Assembly (NCBI GenBank): GCA_035507915.1
Contig: DATJNS010000110.1
Coordinates: 1 to 15,405, forward strand
Length of the DNA: 15,405 bases
Origin: JACQAI01 sp035507915
GTDB lineage: Bacteria > Pseudomonadota > Alphaproteobacteria > Elsterales > Elsteraceae
Direction: 5' to 3'
Position 1 is the first letter of the stretch. Each line of letters opens with the position of its first letter. The translations under genes were made by a program, and so were the position numbers. The notes beneath the pieces are model-generated. The model was not told where the DNA came from. It was given only the letters and a program-made list of their open reading frames with translations, and searched no databases. Below, piece after piece: positions 8,469-15,254 of the stretch.

Positions 8469-8779
8469 TGGCGCGCATCCGCGACATCGCCAAGGTGTGC
8501 AAGAGCAAGAACGCCGGACCGTTCGAGCTCACGATCGACGTCGTGTTCGACGACGCGGCGCTGTTCGAGCGCGTGCGGGCGACGCGCGTGCTCGGACCGG
8601 CTTTGTTCGCGCGACTCTATGACGTCGCACCCGACGACGTGCTGTTCACCGAGTATCCGGCGGGCTTCGCCTTCAAGGCGACCATCCCGCGCAAGATCGC
8701 CGCGGGCGACGTCGGCGACACGGATGTCTACGGCGCCCAGCAGCACGCCCCCCTGCTCGACGTCGACATTCCGGTCTAA
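8468..8779 (+). CDS. DUF4387 domain-containing protein
   Basis: A 103-residue protein matching the DUF4387 family from end to end: IRDIAKVCKSKNAGPFELTID at the N-terminus, AFKATIPRKIAAGDVGDTDVY in the middle and GAQQHAPLLDVD at the C-terminus. The function is unknown. The family normally occurs as a C-terminal extension of, or neighbour to, AtuA-type proteins, as here, so it is likely a small subunit of the AtuA-like protein. The start ATG at 8468-8470 shares one base with the upstream TGA (TGATG), which indicates translational coupling and stoichiometric production. It ends with TAA 16 bases before the end of the convergent Bug receptor gene, with no terminator hairpin visible between them. 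There are no membrane segments or signal peptide. Confidence 0.88.
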   Translation: MARIRDIAKVCKSKNAGPFELTIDVVFDDAALFERVRATRVLGPALFARLYDVAPDDVLFTEYPAGFAFKATIPRKIAAGDVGDTDVYGAQQHAPLLDVDIPV

Positions 8780-8795
8780 GCAACCAGCGACGGCG

Positions 8796-9770
8796 TCATG
8801 GGTCGAGCTTGATGTGGCTCGCCTTGGCGACCTCGGTCCACCGTGCGATGTCGGTCGACACGATGTGGGCGAATGCGGCCGAGGTCGTGCCGGTCGGCTC
8901 GACCGCCAGGTTCTGCATGCGCGCGGCAATGTCGGGCAGATGGACGATGCGCATCACCTCGTCCTGCAGCGTCACGACGATCGCCGACGGCGTGCGCGCC
9001 GGCGCGAAGAAGCCGGTCCACAGCGAGACGATCATGCCGGGCACGCCGGCCTCGGCCATGGTGGGCACCTGGGGATAGTCGGCCATCCGCCGGCTCGCGG
9101 TGACGGCGAGCGCACGCACGTTGCCGGACAGGATCTGCGGCCCGACCGGCGCGGTGTCGACGATCGTCATCAGCGCCTCGCCCGAGACCACCGACAGGAT
9201 CATCTCGTTGCCGCTCTTGTAGTTGACCATCTCCAGCGGCGCGCCGGTCTTCTGCTTGAACAGCTCGGTCGTCAGCTGGAAGGCGGTCGACGACGACGCG
9301 TAGTTGGCCTTGGCGGGATTGGCCTTGGCGTAGGCGACCAGCTCGCCGATCGATGCGATGGGCAGCTTGGGGCTGACCACCAGCATCAGGGGGAACTCGG
9401 CGATCTGCGACACCGGGATGAAGTCGCGCAGCGGCGCGTAGGGAAGCTTTGCGTATACTGCCGGGTTGACCGTCATGGCTCCGCTCGGGCCCATCAGCAG
9501 CGTGTAACCGTCGGGCGCGGCATGCGCGACGAACTCGGCGGCGATGATCGAGCTGGCGCCCGGCTTGTTGTCGATTACCACCGGCTGGCCGAGATGCTCG
9601 GACAGCTTCTGGCCGACCAGGCGCGCCAGGATGTCGTTGCCGCCGCCGGCCGCGAAGCCGACGACGATGTGGATCGGCTTGTTCGGATAGGCGGTGTCGG
9701 CCCGCGCGCCGGCGAGGCCGAGCAGGCCGAGCATCAGTCCGGCGATCGACGCCCGCGCGAGCCAGCGCAT
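8796..9770 (-). CDS. Tripartite tricarboxylate transporter substrate-binding protein (Bug/TctC family)
   Basis: A 324-residue periplasmic receptor. The signal peptide is clear: basic MRWLAR, hydrophobic core, and an ARA-D cleavage site after residue 24. The mature protein shows Bug-family signatures: YPNKPIHIVVGFAAGGGND (28-46), VIDNKPGASSIIAAEFVA (65-82), DGYTLL (87-92) and MAEAGVPGMIVSLWTGFFAP further on. Family members bind carboxylates or related small solutes for TctAB-type transporters, though most are orphans. No TctA or TctB gene is in this window, so it is an orphan here. The start ATG at 9770-9768 is preceded by GGGAGG about six bases upstream. It is divergent from the lyase gene across a 118-bp gap and convergent with the AtuA/DUF4387 operon. 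The ligand cannot be read from the sequence. Confidence 0.92.
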   Translation of the reverse strand: MRWLARASIAGLMLGLLGLAGARADTAYPNKPIHIVVGFAAGGGNDILARLVGQKLSEHLGQPVVIDNKPGASSIIAAEFVAHAAPDGYTLLMGPSGAMTVNPAVYAKLPYAPLRDFIPVSQIAEFPLMLVVSPKLPIASIGELVAYAKANPAKANYASSSTAFQLTTELFKQKTGAPLEMVNYKSGNEMILSVVSGEALMTIVDTAPVGPQILSGNVRALAVTASRRMADYPQVPTMAEAGVPGMIVSLWTGFFAPARTPSAIVVTLQDEVMRIVHLPDIAARMQNLAVEPTGTTSAAFAHIVSTDIARWTEVAKASHIKLDP

Positions 9771-9807
9771 CGGATCCTCCCGCGTTCTCGTTGGCCAAGT
9801 CTGATGG

Positions 9808-9817
9808 CGGTTAACCG
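9808..9817. promoter_or_regulatory. Perfect 10-bp palindrome CGGTTAACCG between divergent genes
   Basis: CGGTTAACCG is perfectly self-complementary and sits near the middle of the 118-bp gap between the Bug receptor (-) and the lyase (+). Its AT core stands out in GC-rich DNA. Position and symmetry suit an operator for a dimeric repressor controlling both genes, but no regulator gene is nearby. Confidence 0.35.
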
Positions 9818-9852
9818 AAGCGCCGTCAAGCGGCGACGCGCCGCCGCGCGCG

Positions 9853-9882
9853 TTGACAGCGCGGTGCGCGCCTCGTCACACT
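9853..9882 (+). promoter_or_regulatory. Candidate promoter for the lyase gene (possibly leaderless transcript)
   Basis: A perfect -35 box TTGACA (9853-9858) is followed after 18 bases by CACACT (9877-9882), a 3-of-6 match to the -10 box. Transcription would start around 9888-9889, at the ATG of the lyase gene (9889). No Shine-Dalgarno sequence precedes that ATG, which would fit a leaderless mRNA. The -10 match is poor, so this is tentative. Confidence 0.35.
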
Positions 9883-9888
9883 CCGATC

Positions 9889-10761
9889 ATGTCCGAGCGA
9901 CCGAGCCGCCTCCTGAAGGCGAAGCTGGCCGAGCGCCGCGCGTTGCTGGTGCCCGGCGTCCCCAACGCGCTGACCGCGCTGATCGCCGCCGACCTCGGCT
10001 ACGAGGCCGTCTACGTGACCGGCGCCGGGGTCACCAACATGAGCCTCGGCATGCCGGATCTCGGGCTCATCACCTTGAGCGAGCTCGCCGAGCACGTGCG
10101 CGCGATCCGCGAGATCACCGAGCTGCCCATCATCGTCGACGCCGACACCGGGTTCGGCAACGCGGTCAACGTCCACCGCACCGTCAAGGTGCTCGAGCAC
10201 GCGGGCGCCAGCGCGATCCAGCTCGAGGATCAGGTGTTTCCCAAGAAGTGCGGCCACTTCGAGGGCAAGGAGGTCGTGCCGCTCGACGAGATGCTGCCCA
10301 AGATCCGCGCCGCGCTCGACGCGCGCACCGACCCGGATCTGCAGATCGTCGCGCGCACCGACGCGCGCGCCATCGTCGGCATCGACCAGGCGATCGAGCG
10401 CGCCGCCGCGTTCATCGAGGCGGGCGCCGACGTGACCTTCGTCGAGGCGCCGCAGACGATCGAGGAGATGCGCGCGATCACGAGCCGCCTGTCCGCCGTG
10501 CCGCAGCTCGCCAATCTGGTGGTCGGCGGCAAGACGCCGGTGCTGCCGCAGCCGGCGCTGCGCGAGATGGGGTTCGCGGTCGCGCTTTATGCCAACGTCG
10601 CGCTGCAGAGCGCCGTCAAGGCGATGCAGGGCGTGCTGTCGGCGCTGCTGCGCGACGGCTCGCTCGACGCGGTGCGCGATCAGGTGGCGTCGTTCACCGA
10701 GCGCCAGCGCCTGGTCCAGAAGCCGCGCTTCGACGCGCTCGAGCAGAAATACCGCAGCTAG
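9889..10761 (+). CDS. Isocitrate lyase/PEP mutase superfamily lyase (methylisocitrate lyase-like)
   Basis: A 290-residue cytoplasmic TIM-barrel lyase, the usual length for PrpB-type enzymes. Key features are VTGAGVTNMSLGMPDLG (43-59), the metal-binding DADTGFGN (84-91; Asp84, Asp86), Glu113 in QLEDQ, and the active-site loop KKCGHF with Cys121 (119-124). The intact Cys marks C-C bond lyases (isocitrate, 2-methylisocitrate, 2,3-dimethylmalate) rather than phosphonate mutases. The loop reads KKCGHFEGK, unlike the isocitrate lyase KKCGHL or the PrpB KRCGH, so a substituted malate or related acid is more likely than isocitrate; a short isocitrate lyase is excluded by size. I chose the ATG at 9889 because similarity starts there; it lacks a ribosome-binding site. 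It is divergent from the Bug receptor, which may supply a substrate. Confidence 0.87.
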   Translation: MSERPSRLLKAKLAERRALLVPGVPNALTALIAADLGYEAVYVTGAGVTNMSLGMPDLGLITLSELAEHVRAIREITELPIIVDADTGFGNAVNVHRTVKVLEHAGASAIQLEDQVFPKKCGHFEGKEVVPLDEMLPKIRAALDARTDPDLQIVARTDARAIVGIDQAIERAAAFIEAGADVTFVEAPQTIEEMRAITSRLSAVPQLANLVVGGKTPVLPQPALREMGFAVALYANVALQSAVKAMQGVLSALLRDGSLDAVRDQVASFTERQRLVQKPRFDALEQKYRS

Positions 10762-10984
10762 CCCGTTAAGAATTGTCAGCCGCCGGGCGGCCGTCGCCGC
10801 GATCGTGCGCCGACCGGCGCAGCACAACATTGCTTTTCCTTAATGTTGCGGCGTCGTCGCCGCGCAACCGTGGCAAAATCGGGGCGATTACACGTCATTA
10901 CGCGCGCGGCGGCCATGCGCGCCGCGCCGTAGCGGCGCCTGCCGAATTGGCGCATAAACGAGCGTCTGCTCCGCGGGTCGCCCG
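10762..10984 (+). promoter_or_regulatory. Intergenic region with AT-rich dyad upstream of DMT transporter gene
   Basis: This 223-bp gap lies between the lyase and the DMT exporter. It contains a perfect 7-bp inverted repeat CAACATT (10825-10831) / AATGTTG (10842-10848) around a pyrimidine-rich 10-base loop, an AT-rich island in GC-rich DNA. Further on, GCGCGGCG (10904-10911) and CGCCGCGC (10920-10927) could form an 8-bp stem. I recognise no riboswitch family, sigma-factor box or small open frame here. Confidence 0.3.
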
Positions 10985-11935
10985 ATGTCGCATTTCACGA
11001 TGCCTACGCCGAGCCCCGAGGAGATCCGCCGCGGGATCTTCTACGCGATCGCCTCGGTGTTCATCTTTGCGGTCGCCAACGCGCTGGTGAAGTGGCTCAC
11101 CGCGAGCTATCCGGTCAACCAGATCATCTTCTTCCGTTGCGCGTTCGCGCTCTTGCCGTGCGCCGTGCTGGTGGCGACCCATGGCGGCTGGACCGCCTGT
11201 CTGCGCACCCGCCGCGTGCGCGACCACGCGATGCGCGCGGTCTCCCAGTTCCTCTCCATGGCCAGCATCTTCATGGCGTTCCGCCTGATGCCGCTGGCCG
11301 ACGCGGTGGCGATCCAGTTCGCCTCGCCGCTCTTCCTGACCGTGCTGTCGATCTTCCTGCTCGGCGAGCGCGTCGGCATCCACCGCTGGTCGGCGGTCGT
11401 CGTGGGCTTCGTCGGCGTGCTCGTCATGGTGCATCCGGGGCCGGGCATGCTGGAGAGCGGCGCCTTGTTCGCGCTGTTCAATGCGGTGATCAGCGCCTCG
11501 GTCACGATCGCGATGCGGCGCATGAGCCTGACCGAGTCGAGCACGACCCTGGTGCTCTACCAGGGTTTCTTCACGACGCTTCTGAGCCTGTGCCTGCTGC
11601 CGCTCGGCTGGGTGACGCCGAGCTGGGTCGATGCCGGCTTGCTGGCCGGCGTCGGCGTGCTGTCGGGAATCGGCCAGTTCTGCTGGACCCAGGCGTTCCG
11701 CTTCGCGCCCGCCGCGGTCGCGGCGCCGTTCAGCTATCTGTCGATGATCTGGGCGCTCGGCTTCGGCTTCGTGCTGTGGGGCGACGTGCCGACCGCGAGC
11801 CTGCTCGCCGGCGGCATCGTGGTGGCCGCGAGCGGCGGCTACATCCTCTATCGCGAGACGGTGCGGCGCCGCGCGCGGATCGCCGCCGTGATCCCCGCCG
11901 CGCCGGCGCCGGGTGGCATGCTCAAGGCGTCGTGA
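10985..11935 (+). CDS. DMT superfamily transporter (EamA family)
   Basis: A 316-residue inner-membrane protein made of two EamA repeats of five helices, ten predicted in all. Helices begin near residues 16, 46, 84, 103, 134, 158, 187, 215, 242 and 270. The first repeat has the typical MPLADAVAIQFASPLFLTVL then FLLGERV (102-130); the second has FAPAAVAAPFSYLSMIWALGFGFVLWGD (240-267). Family members export metabolites or amino acids, or exchange small solutes; the substrate is not predictable. The C-terminal tail after residue 291 is basic then Ala/Pro rich and cytosolic. ATG at 10985 is used; ATG at 11000 (MPTPSPEE) is an alternative, and neither has a strong ribosome-binding site. It is monocistronic, in a 223-bp gap on the left and 101-bp on the right. 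Confidence 0.9.
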   Translation: MSHFTMPTPSPEEIRRGIFYAIASVFIFAVANALVKWLTASYPVNQIIFFRCAFALLPCAVLVATHGGWTACLRTRRVRDHAMRAVSQFLSMASIFMAFRLMPLADAVAIQFASPLFLTVLSIFLLGERVGIHRWSAVVVGFVGVLVMVHPGPGMLESGALFALFNAVISASVTIAMRRMSLTESSTTLVLYQGFFTTLLSLCLLPLGWVTPSWVDAGLLAGVGVLSGIGQFCWTQAFRFAPAAVAAPFSYLSMIWALGFGFVLWGDVPTASLLAGGIVVAASGGYILYRETVRRRARIAAVIPAAPAPGGMLKAS

Positions 11936-11962
11936 CGGTCCCGTGACGACGGGGTGGCCGTA

Positions 11963-11988
11963 GGAACGCAAGCCCGACGCAATTCGTT
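11963..11988 (+). promoter_or_regulatory. EcfG-type general stress response promoter (GGAAC-N17-CGTT)
   Basis: GGAAC (11963-11967) and CGTT (11985-11988) are separated by exactly 17 bases, matching the consensus I know for alphaproteobacterial EcfG sigma factors (GGAAC-N16/17-CGTT). Transcription would start around 11995, giving a 5' leader of about 40 bases with a strong ribosome-binding site before the small secreted protein gene. Other GGAAC occurrences I saw lie inside genes and lack a matching second box. Confidence 0.65.
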
Positions 11989-12025
11989 TCAAGTCATCGC
12001 TGCATTTCCGGCAGCCATGGGTTTG

Positions 12026-12031
12026 AGGAGG
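12026..12031 (+). promoter_or_regulatory. Shine-Dalgarno site AGGAGG for the small secreted protein gene
   Basis: A full AGGAGG lies five bases before the ATG at 12037, one of the strongest ribosome-binding sites in the window. It fixes the start and implies high translation once the gene is transcribed. Confidence 0.8.
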
Positions 12032-12036
12032 ATTGC

Positions 12037-12456
12037 ATGAGGCGGTTTCTGACCACGGTCGCGTTCTCGGCGTTGGTCCTTGGCGTTGCCGCGCCGGGAT
12101 GGGCCGCCGATCCGACATCGACTGCGCCGACGGCGGCGCCGCCGGCCAACGCCGGCTCGGCCAGCCCGACTACGTCCTCCAGCCAGATGGCGCCCTCGGC
12201 TCAGGCCAATCAACCTACGTCGTCCGACCAGGCGGCGTCGGGCGCGCAGAGCAGCAGCAAGCAGGCGACCAACGCGACGAGCGACCAGGCGGCGCCGAAG
12301 AAGAAGGTCATGCACCGGCACTTTGCAAGCGCCCGCAGCCGCTCCGATCACATGGCGAACGAGCTGAACCGGCAGGAGCTCGCGAAGATCACGGGCGCCG
12401 AGAGCACGAGCTATGGCTCGAGCGGCGTTGCGCCGACCACCGGCACGACTCGCTGA
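12037..12456 (+). CDS. Small secreted low-complexity protein of unknown function
   Basis: A 139-residue protein I cannot assign to a named family. Residues 1-23 are a clear Sec signal peptide (MRRFLTTVAF, hydrophobic core, cleavage after GWA). The mature part (24-86) is low complexity, rich in Ala, Ser, Thr, Pro, Gln and Asn, with no cysteine, and is probably disordered. A basic patch (PKKKVMHRHF, 87-96) follows, then a possible amphipathic helix HMANELNRQELAKITG (105-120) and a Ser/Gly/Thr tail. I expect it in the periplasm or envelope. Coding is supported by the AGGAGG site, the signal peptide, the EcfG-type promoter upstream and a strong terminator 30 bases downstream, making it a self-contained transcription unit. 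The likely setting is general stress response (osmotic, desiccation, stationary phase). The role is unknown. Confidence 0.8.
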   Translation: MRRFLTTVAFSALVLGVAAPGWAADPTSTAPTAAPPANAGSASPTTSSSQMAPSAQANQPTSSDQAASGAQSSSKQATNATSDQAAPKKKVMHRHFASARSRSDHMANELNRQELAKITGAESTSYGSSGVAPTTGTTR

Positions 12457-12486
12457 TCGACCCGCGATCCGGCGTCTTCGCTGATG

Positions 12487-12516
12487 GGGCCCCGCTTCGG
12501 CGGGGCCCTTTGCTTT
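12487..12516 (+). terminator. Rho-independent terminator with TTCG tetraloop
   Basis: A perfect 9-bp GC stem GGGCCCCGC (12487-12495) / GCGGGGCCC (12500-12508) closes a TTCG loop and is followed by TTTGCTTT. It lies 30 bases after the stop of the small secreted protein gene and ends that transcript, insulating the downstream dehydrogenase operon. Confidence 0.9.
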
Positions 12517-12589
12517 GGTGGGTTCGCCGTGTGGACTCGGTCGGCGAGATCCCGGATGCTCGTCCCAGCGGCAACGGAGTCGATGGGGC

Positions 12590-13633
12590 ATGAAGGCGAT
12601 CGTGGTGCGTCAGCCGGGCGGGGTCGAGGCGATGCGGATCGAGCAGGTGCCCGATCCGACGCCGGGTCCGAAGGACGTGATCATCCGGGTCGCGGCCTGC
12701 GGCGTGTGCTTCCACGACATCGTGACGCGCAACGGCACGCTCAAGGCGGGCGTCAAGATGCCGTGCATCCTCGGTCATGAGATCGCCGGCACGGTGGCGG
12801 CGGTCGGCGGCGACGTGCGCGGCTTCAAGCCAGGCGACCGGGTCGCCACCGCGCAGCGCTACCACATCTGCGGCGCCTGCCGCTATTGCCGATCGGGGCG
12901 CGAGACCCTGTGCCCCGACCGCAAGTTCCTCGGTGACTACGGGCTCGTCGGCGGCTACGGCGAATACGTCGCGGTCGAGGACGACAACGTGGCGCTGGTG
13001 CCCGACGGCGTGCCGCTCGACAAGGCGTCGATCGTCGCCTGCACGGTCGGCACGATCCTGAACGCGATCCGCGAGGTCGGCCACCTGCAGCCGGGCGAGC
13101 GCGCGCTGGTCACCGGCGCGGGCGGCGGGCTCGGCATGCACGCGATCCAGCTGGCGCGGCTTGCCGGCGCGCACGTCGTCGCGGTCACGACCTCGCCCGA
13201 GAAGGCGGCCGAGATTCGCGCGTTGGGCGCCCACGAGGTGATCGTCGCCGAGCGCGGCGGCGACTTCTCGGGCGCCGTCAAGGCGGCGACCGGCGGCGAG
13301 GGCGTCGACGTCGCGATCGACAATGTCGGCAGCCCGGTGTTCGAGCCGACGCGCCGTTCGATCGCGGTCGGCGGCCGATGGCTGCTGATCGGCCAGCTGA
13401 CCGGCCAGTTCGTGCCCTTCAATCCGGCGCAGCTGTTCCTCAAGAACGTCTCGATGCTGAGCGCGACCTCGACGACGCGCCAGCAGCTGGTCGATTGCCT
13501 CCAGATGGTCGCGCGCGGCCAGATCGTGCCGATCGTCAGCCGCAGCCTGCCGCTCGAGCAGGCTGCCGAGGCGCATCGGCTGGTCGAGACCGGCAAGGCG
13601 GTCGGCCGCATCGTCCTCACCCCGACGGCCTGA
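12590..13633 (+). CDS. Zinc-dependent alcohol dehydrogenase (MDR family)
   Basis: A 347-residue cytoplasmic oxidoreductase with NAD(P)-binding GroES and Rossmann domains. Catalytic zinc ligands are Cys40 (ACGVCFHD), His63/Glu64 (LGHE) and Cys151 (ACTVGT). Four structural-zinc cysteines (94, 97, 100, 108) are intact. The cofactor motif VTGAGGGLGMHAIQLA is at 174-189. The residue after the second Rossmann strand is in VTTSPEK, with no acidic residue, so NADP use is possible. It should oxidise an alcohol or reduce an aldehyde or enone; the substrate is unknown. The frame is open further upstream, but similarity starts at ATG 12590, with GGAG ten bases before it. It is the first gene of the right-hand catabolic run: the thiolase-like gene begins four bases after its stop. 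The upstream terminator isolates it, so its promoter should lie at about 12517-12589, where I see no good box. Confidence 0.9.
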   Translation: MKAIVVRQPGGVEAMRIEQVPDPTPGPKDVIIRVAACGVCFHDIVTRNGTLKAGVKMPCILGHEIAGTVAAVGGDVRGFKPGDRVATAQRYHICGACRYCRSGRETLCPDRKFLGDYGLVGGYGEYVAVEDDNVALVPDGVPLDKASIVACTVGTILNAIREVGHLQPGERALVTGAGGGLGMHAIQLARLAGAHVVAVTTSPEKAAEIRALGAHEVIVAERGGDFSGAVKAATGGEGVDVAIDNVGSPVFEPTRRSIAVGGRWLLIGQLTGQFVPFNPAQLFLKNVSMLSATSTTRQQLVDCLQMVARGQIVPIVSRSLPLEQAAEAHRLVETGKAVGRIVLTPTA

Positions 13634-13637
13634 GACG

Positions 13638-14813
13638 ATGCTCGACATCCGCAACCAGGCGGCGATCGTCGGCATCGGCGTCAGCGAGTTCGGCCGCAAC
13701 CTGCCGCAGAGCCAGCTCACGCTCGGCGCCGTCGCCTTCAAGGCGGCGCTCGAGGACGCCGGTTTGGCGCGCGACGCGGTCGACGGCCTGTCGATCCATC
13801 TCGGCTGGCCGCTCGGCGTCGACTACGACCGCGTCGCCGAGGCGTTCGGCCTCAACGTGCGCTATGTCAACCAGGCGTGGCTGCATGGCCGCTTCGTCAC
13901 CCAGTCGCTGCAGCATGCGGCGCTCGCGGTCGCGGCCGGCATGGCCGACGTGGTCGCGTGCGTGACCGCGATCAGCTTCACGCGCGTGCGCGACATCCTG
14001 GGCGGACCGGGCGACCACGAGGGCACGCGCGAGGAGGGCGGCACCCACGGCGAGGCGCCGGTCTACGGCCTGACCGGCCCGGTCGCCGGCGCGGCCTTGT
14101 CGATGCAGCGCTACATGGCGTTCTACGGCGCGACCTCCGCGCAGCTCGCGGCGGTGCCGATCGCGATCCGCAAGCACGCGCTGCTCAATCCCGGCGCCAT
14201 CATGAAGAAGCCGCTCTCCCTCGCCGAGCACCAGGCCTCGCGTTTCGTGGTCGAGCCGCTCCATCTGTTCGACTGCTGCCCGGTGACCGACGGCGCCGCG
14301 GTCGTGCTCGTGACGTCGATGGAGCGCGCGCGCGATCTCAAGCAGACGCCGGTCGCGATCGCGGGCATGCAGGGCATCCGCGCCGGCCGCGAGGAGTTCA
14401 TCTTCGCGCCGCCCGGGCTCGGCATCCATCAGCAGCCGACCGCCAAGGTCACGCCGCGCGCGCTCGATCTCGAGGTGTTCGGGCGCGCGGGCATCGCGCC
14501 CAAGGACATCGACGGCTTCTACACCTACGACGCGTTCTCGCCCCTGGTGCTGTTCGCGCTCGAGCGCTTCGGCCATTGCGGCGCCGGCGAAGCCGCTTCG
14601 TGGGTGCAGGACGGCCGCATCGAGCTCGGCGGCGATCTGCCGGTCAACACCTCGGGCGGTCTCTTGTCCGAGGTCCACATCGCCGGCTGGAACTCGATCT
14701 GCGAGATCACGCGCCAGCTGCGCGGCCAGGCCGGCCCGCGCCAGATCGCCGACGCGCGTTTCCTCCAGTGGGGCACCTGCTGGGGCGACTCGGTCGTCTT
14801 CGGCAAGGGATGA
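13638..14813 (+). CDS. Thiolase-fold (SCP2-type) protein lacking the nucleophilic Cys
   Basis: A 391-residue thiolase-superfamily protein. The first half starts with the standard AAIVGIGVSEFGR (8-20), and GMADVVACVTA (101-111) matches the post-nucleophile strand. However, the nucleophile position (around 83-90, LHGRFVTQS) has no cysteine. The C-terminal half keeps VNTSGGLLSEVHIAGWNSI (336-354) with His347, and a Cys at 381 (GTCWGD). The motif FYTYDAFSP (294-302) supplies tyrosines. The protein therefore cannot be a normal acetyl-CoA acetyltransferase. It resembles the Ltp2-type aldolases that work with a DUF35 partner to split a beta-hydroxyacyl-CoA (steroid side-chain degradation); the DUF35 gene follows directly. 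The ATG at 13638 follows the dehydrogenase stop by four bases. The substrate is unknown; an acyltransferase or scaffold role cannot be excluded. Confidence 0.85.
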   Translation: MLDIRNQAAIVGIGVSEFGRNLPQSQLTLGAVAFKAALEDAGLARDAVDGLSIHLGWPLGVDYDRVAEAFGLNVRYVNQAWLHGRFVTQSLQHAALAVAAGMADVVACVTAISFTRVRDILGGPGDHEGTREEGGTHGEAPVYGLTGPVAGAALSMQRYMAFYGATSAQLAAVPIAIRKHALLNPGAIMKKPLSLAEHQASRFVVEPLHLFDCCPVTDGAAVVLVTSMERARDLKQTPVAIAGMQGIRAGREEFIFAPPGLGIHQQPTAKVTPRALDLEVFGRAGIAPKDIDGFYTYDAFSPLVLFALERFGHCGAGEAASWVQDGRIELGGDLPVNTSGGLLSEVHIAGWNSICEITRQLRGQAGPRQIADARFLQWGTCWGDSVVFGKG

Positions 14814-14818
14814 TGGGG

Positions 14819-15226
14819 ATGAGCGACGCCAAGCCGCTGCCGCGGATCAGTCCCGACAACGCGCCGTTCTGGGAAGGCTGCAAGCGTCACGAGCTGGTGC
14901 TGCCGTTCTGCGCGGCGTGCGGCAAGCCGCATCTGCCGCCCGGTCCGGTATGCCCGTTCTGCCTCGGCGATCGGCTCGACTGGCGACGCGCCTCCGGCCG
15001 CGGCACGGTGTCGAGCTGGGTCGTCGTCCATCAGCCGTATTTCCCGGCGTTCAAGGCCGAGCTGCCCTACAACGTCGTGCAGGTCGAACTGGCCGAGGGG
15101 CCGCGGCTGACCGCCAACCTGATCGAGGCACCCAACAGCGTGCTCAAGGTCGGTCTGGCAGTCGAGATCGTGTTCGACGACGTGACGGCGGACGTCACCC
15201 TGCCGCGCTGGCGGCTGGTGCGTTAG
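14819..15226 (+). CDS. DUF35 zinc-ribbon/OB-fold protein, partner of the thiolase-like protein
   Basis: A 135-residue protein. The N-terminal helix ISPDNAPFWEGCKRHEL (10-26) and the rubredoxin-like zinc ribbon C31-x2-C34-x10-C45-x2-C48 are followed by an OB fold (about 60-130, VSSWVVVHQPYFPAF then PYNVVQVEL). Proteins of this type bind acyl-CoA and form a complex with thiolase-fold enzymes, as in ChsH2/Ltp2 and in archaeal HMG-CoA synthase complexes. The thiolase-like gene ends at 14813. Three in-frame ATGs (14810, 14813, 14819) are possible; I chose 14819 because AAGGGA lies at a good distance from it, and the protein then begins MSDAKPLPRISPDN. Use of 14810 or 14813 would overlap the upstream stop and add two or three residues. 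All four zinc cysteines are present, so it should be active. Confidence 0.9.
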   Translation: MSDAKPLPRISPDNAPFWEGCKRHELVLPFCAACGKPHLPPGPVCPFCLGDRLDWRRASGRGTVSSWVVVHQPYFPAFKAELPYNVVQVELAEGPRLTANLIEAPNSVLKVGLAVEIVFDDVTADVTLPRWRLVR

Positions 15227-15254
15227 AATGACCGATCTGGCGAGGCGAGGGATC

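Noticed and set aside
9853..9888. TTG start at 9853 for the lyase, adding 12 residues
   Set aside because: The TTG is the first part of a TTGACA -35 box; the extra residues do not match the family, which starts at MSERPSRLLKAKL.
10904..10927. 8-bp GC stem GCGCGGCG/CGCCGCGC as a terminator
   Set aside because: No T-run follows and such stems arise often by chance in GC-rich DNA.
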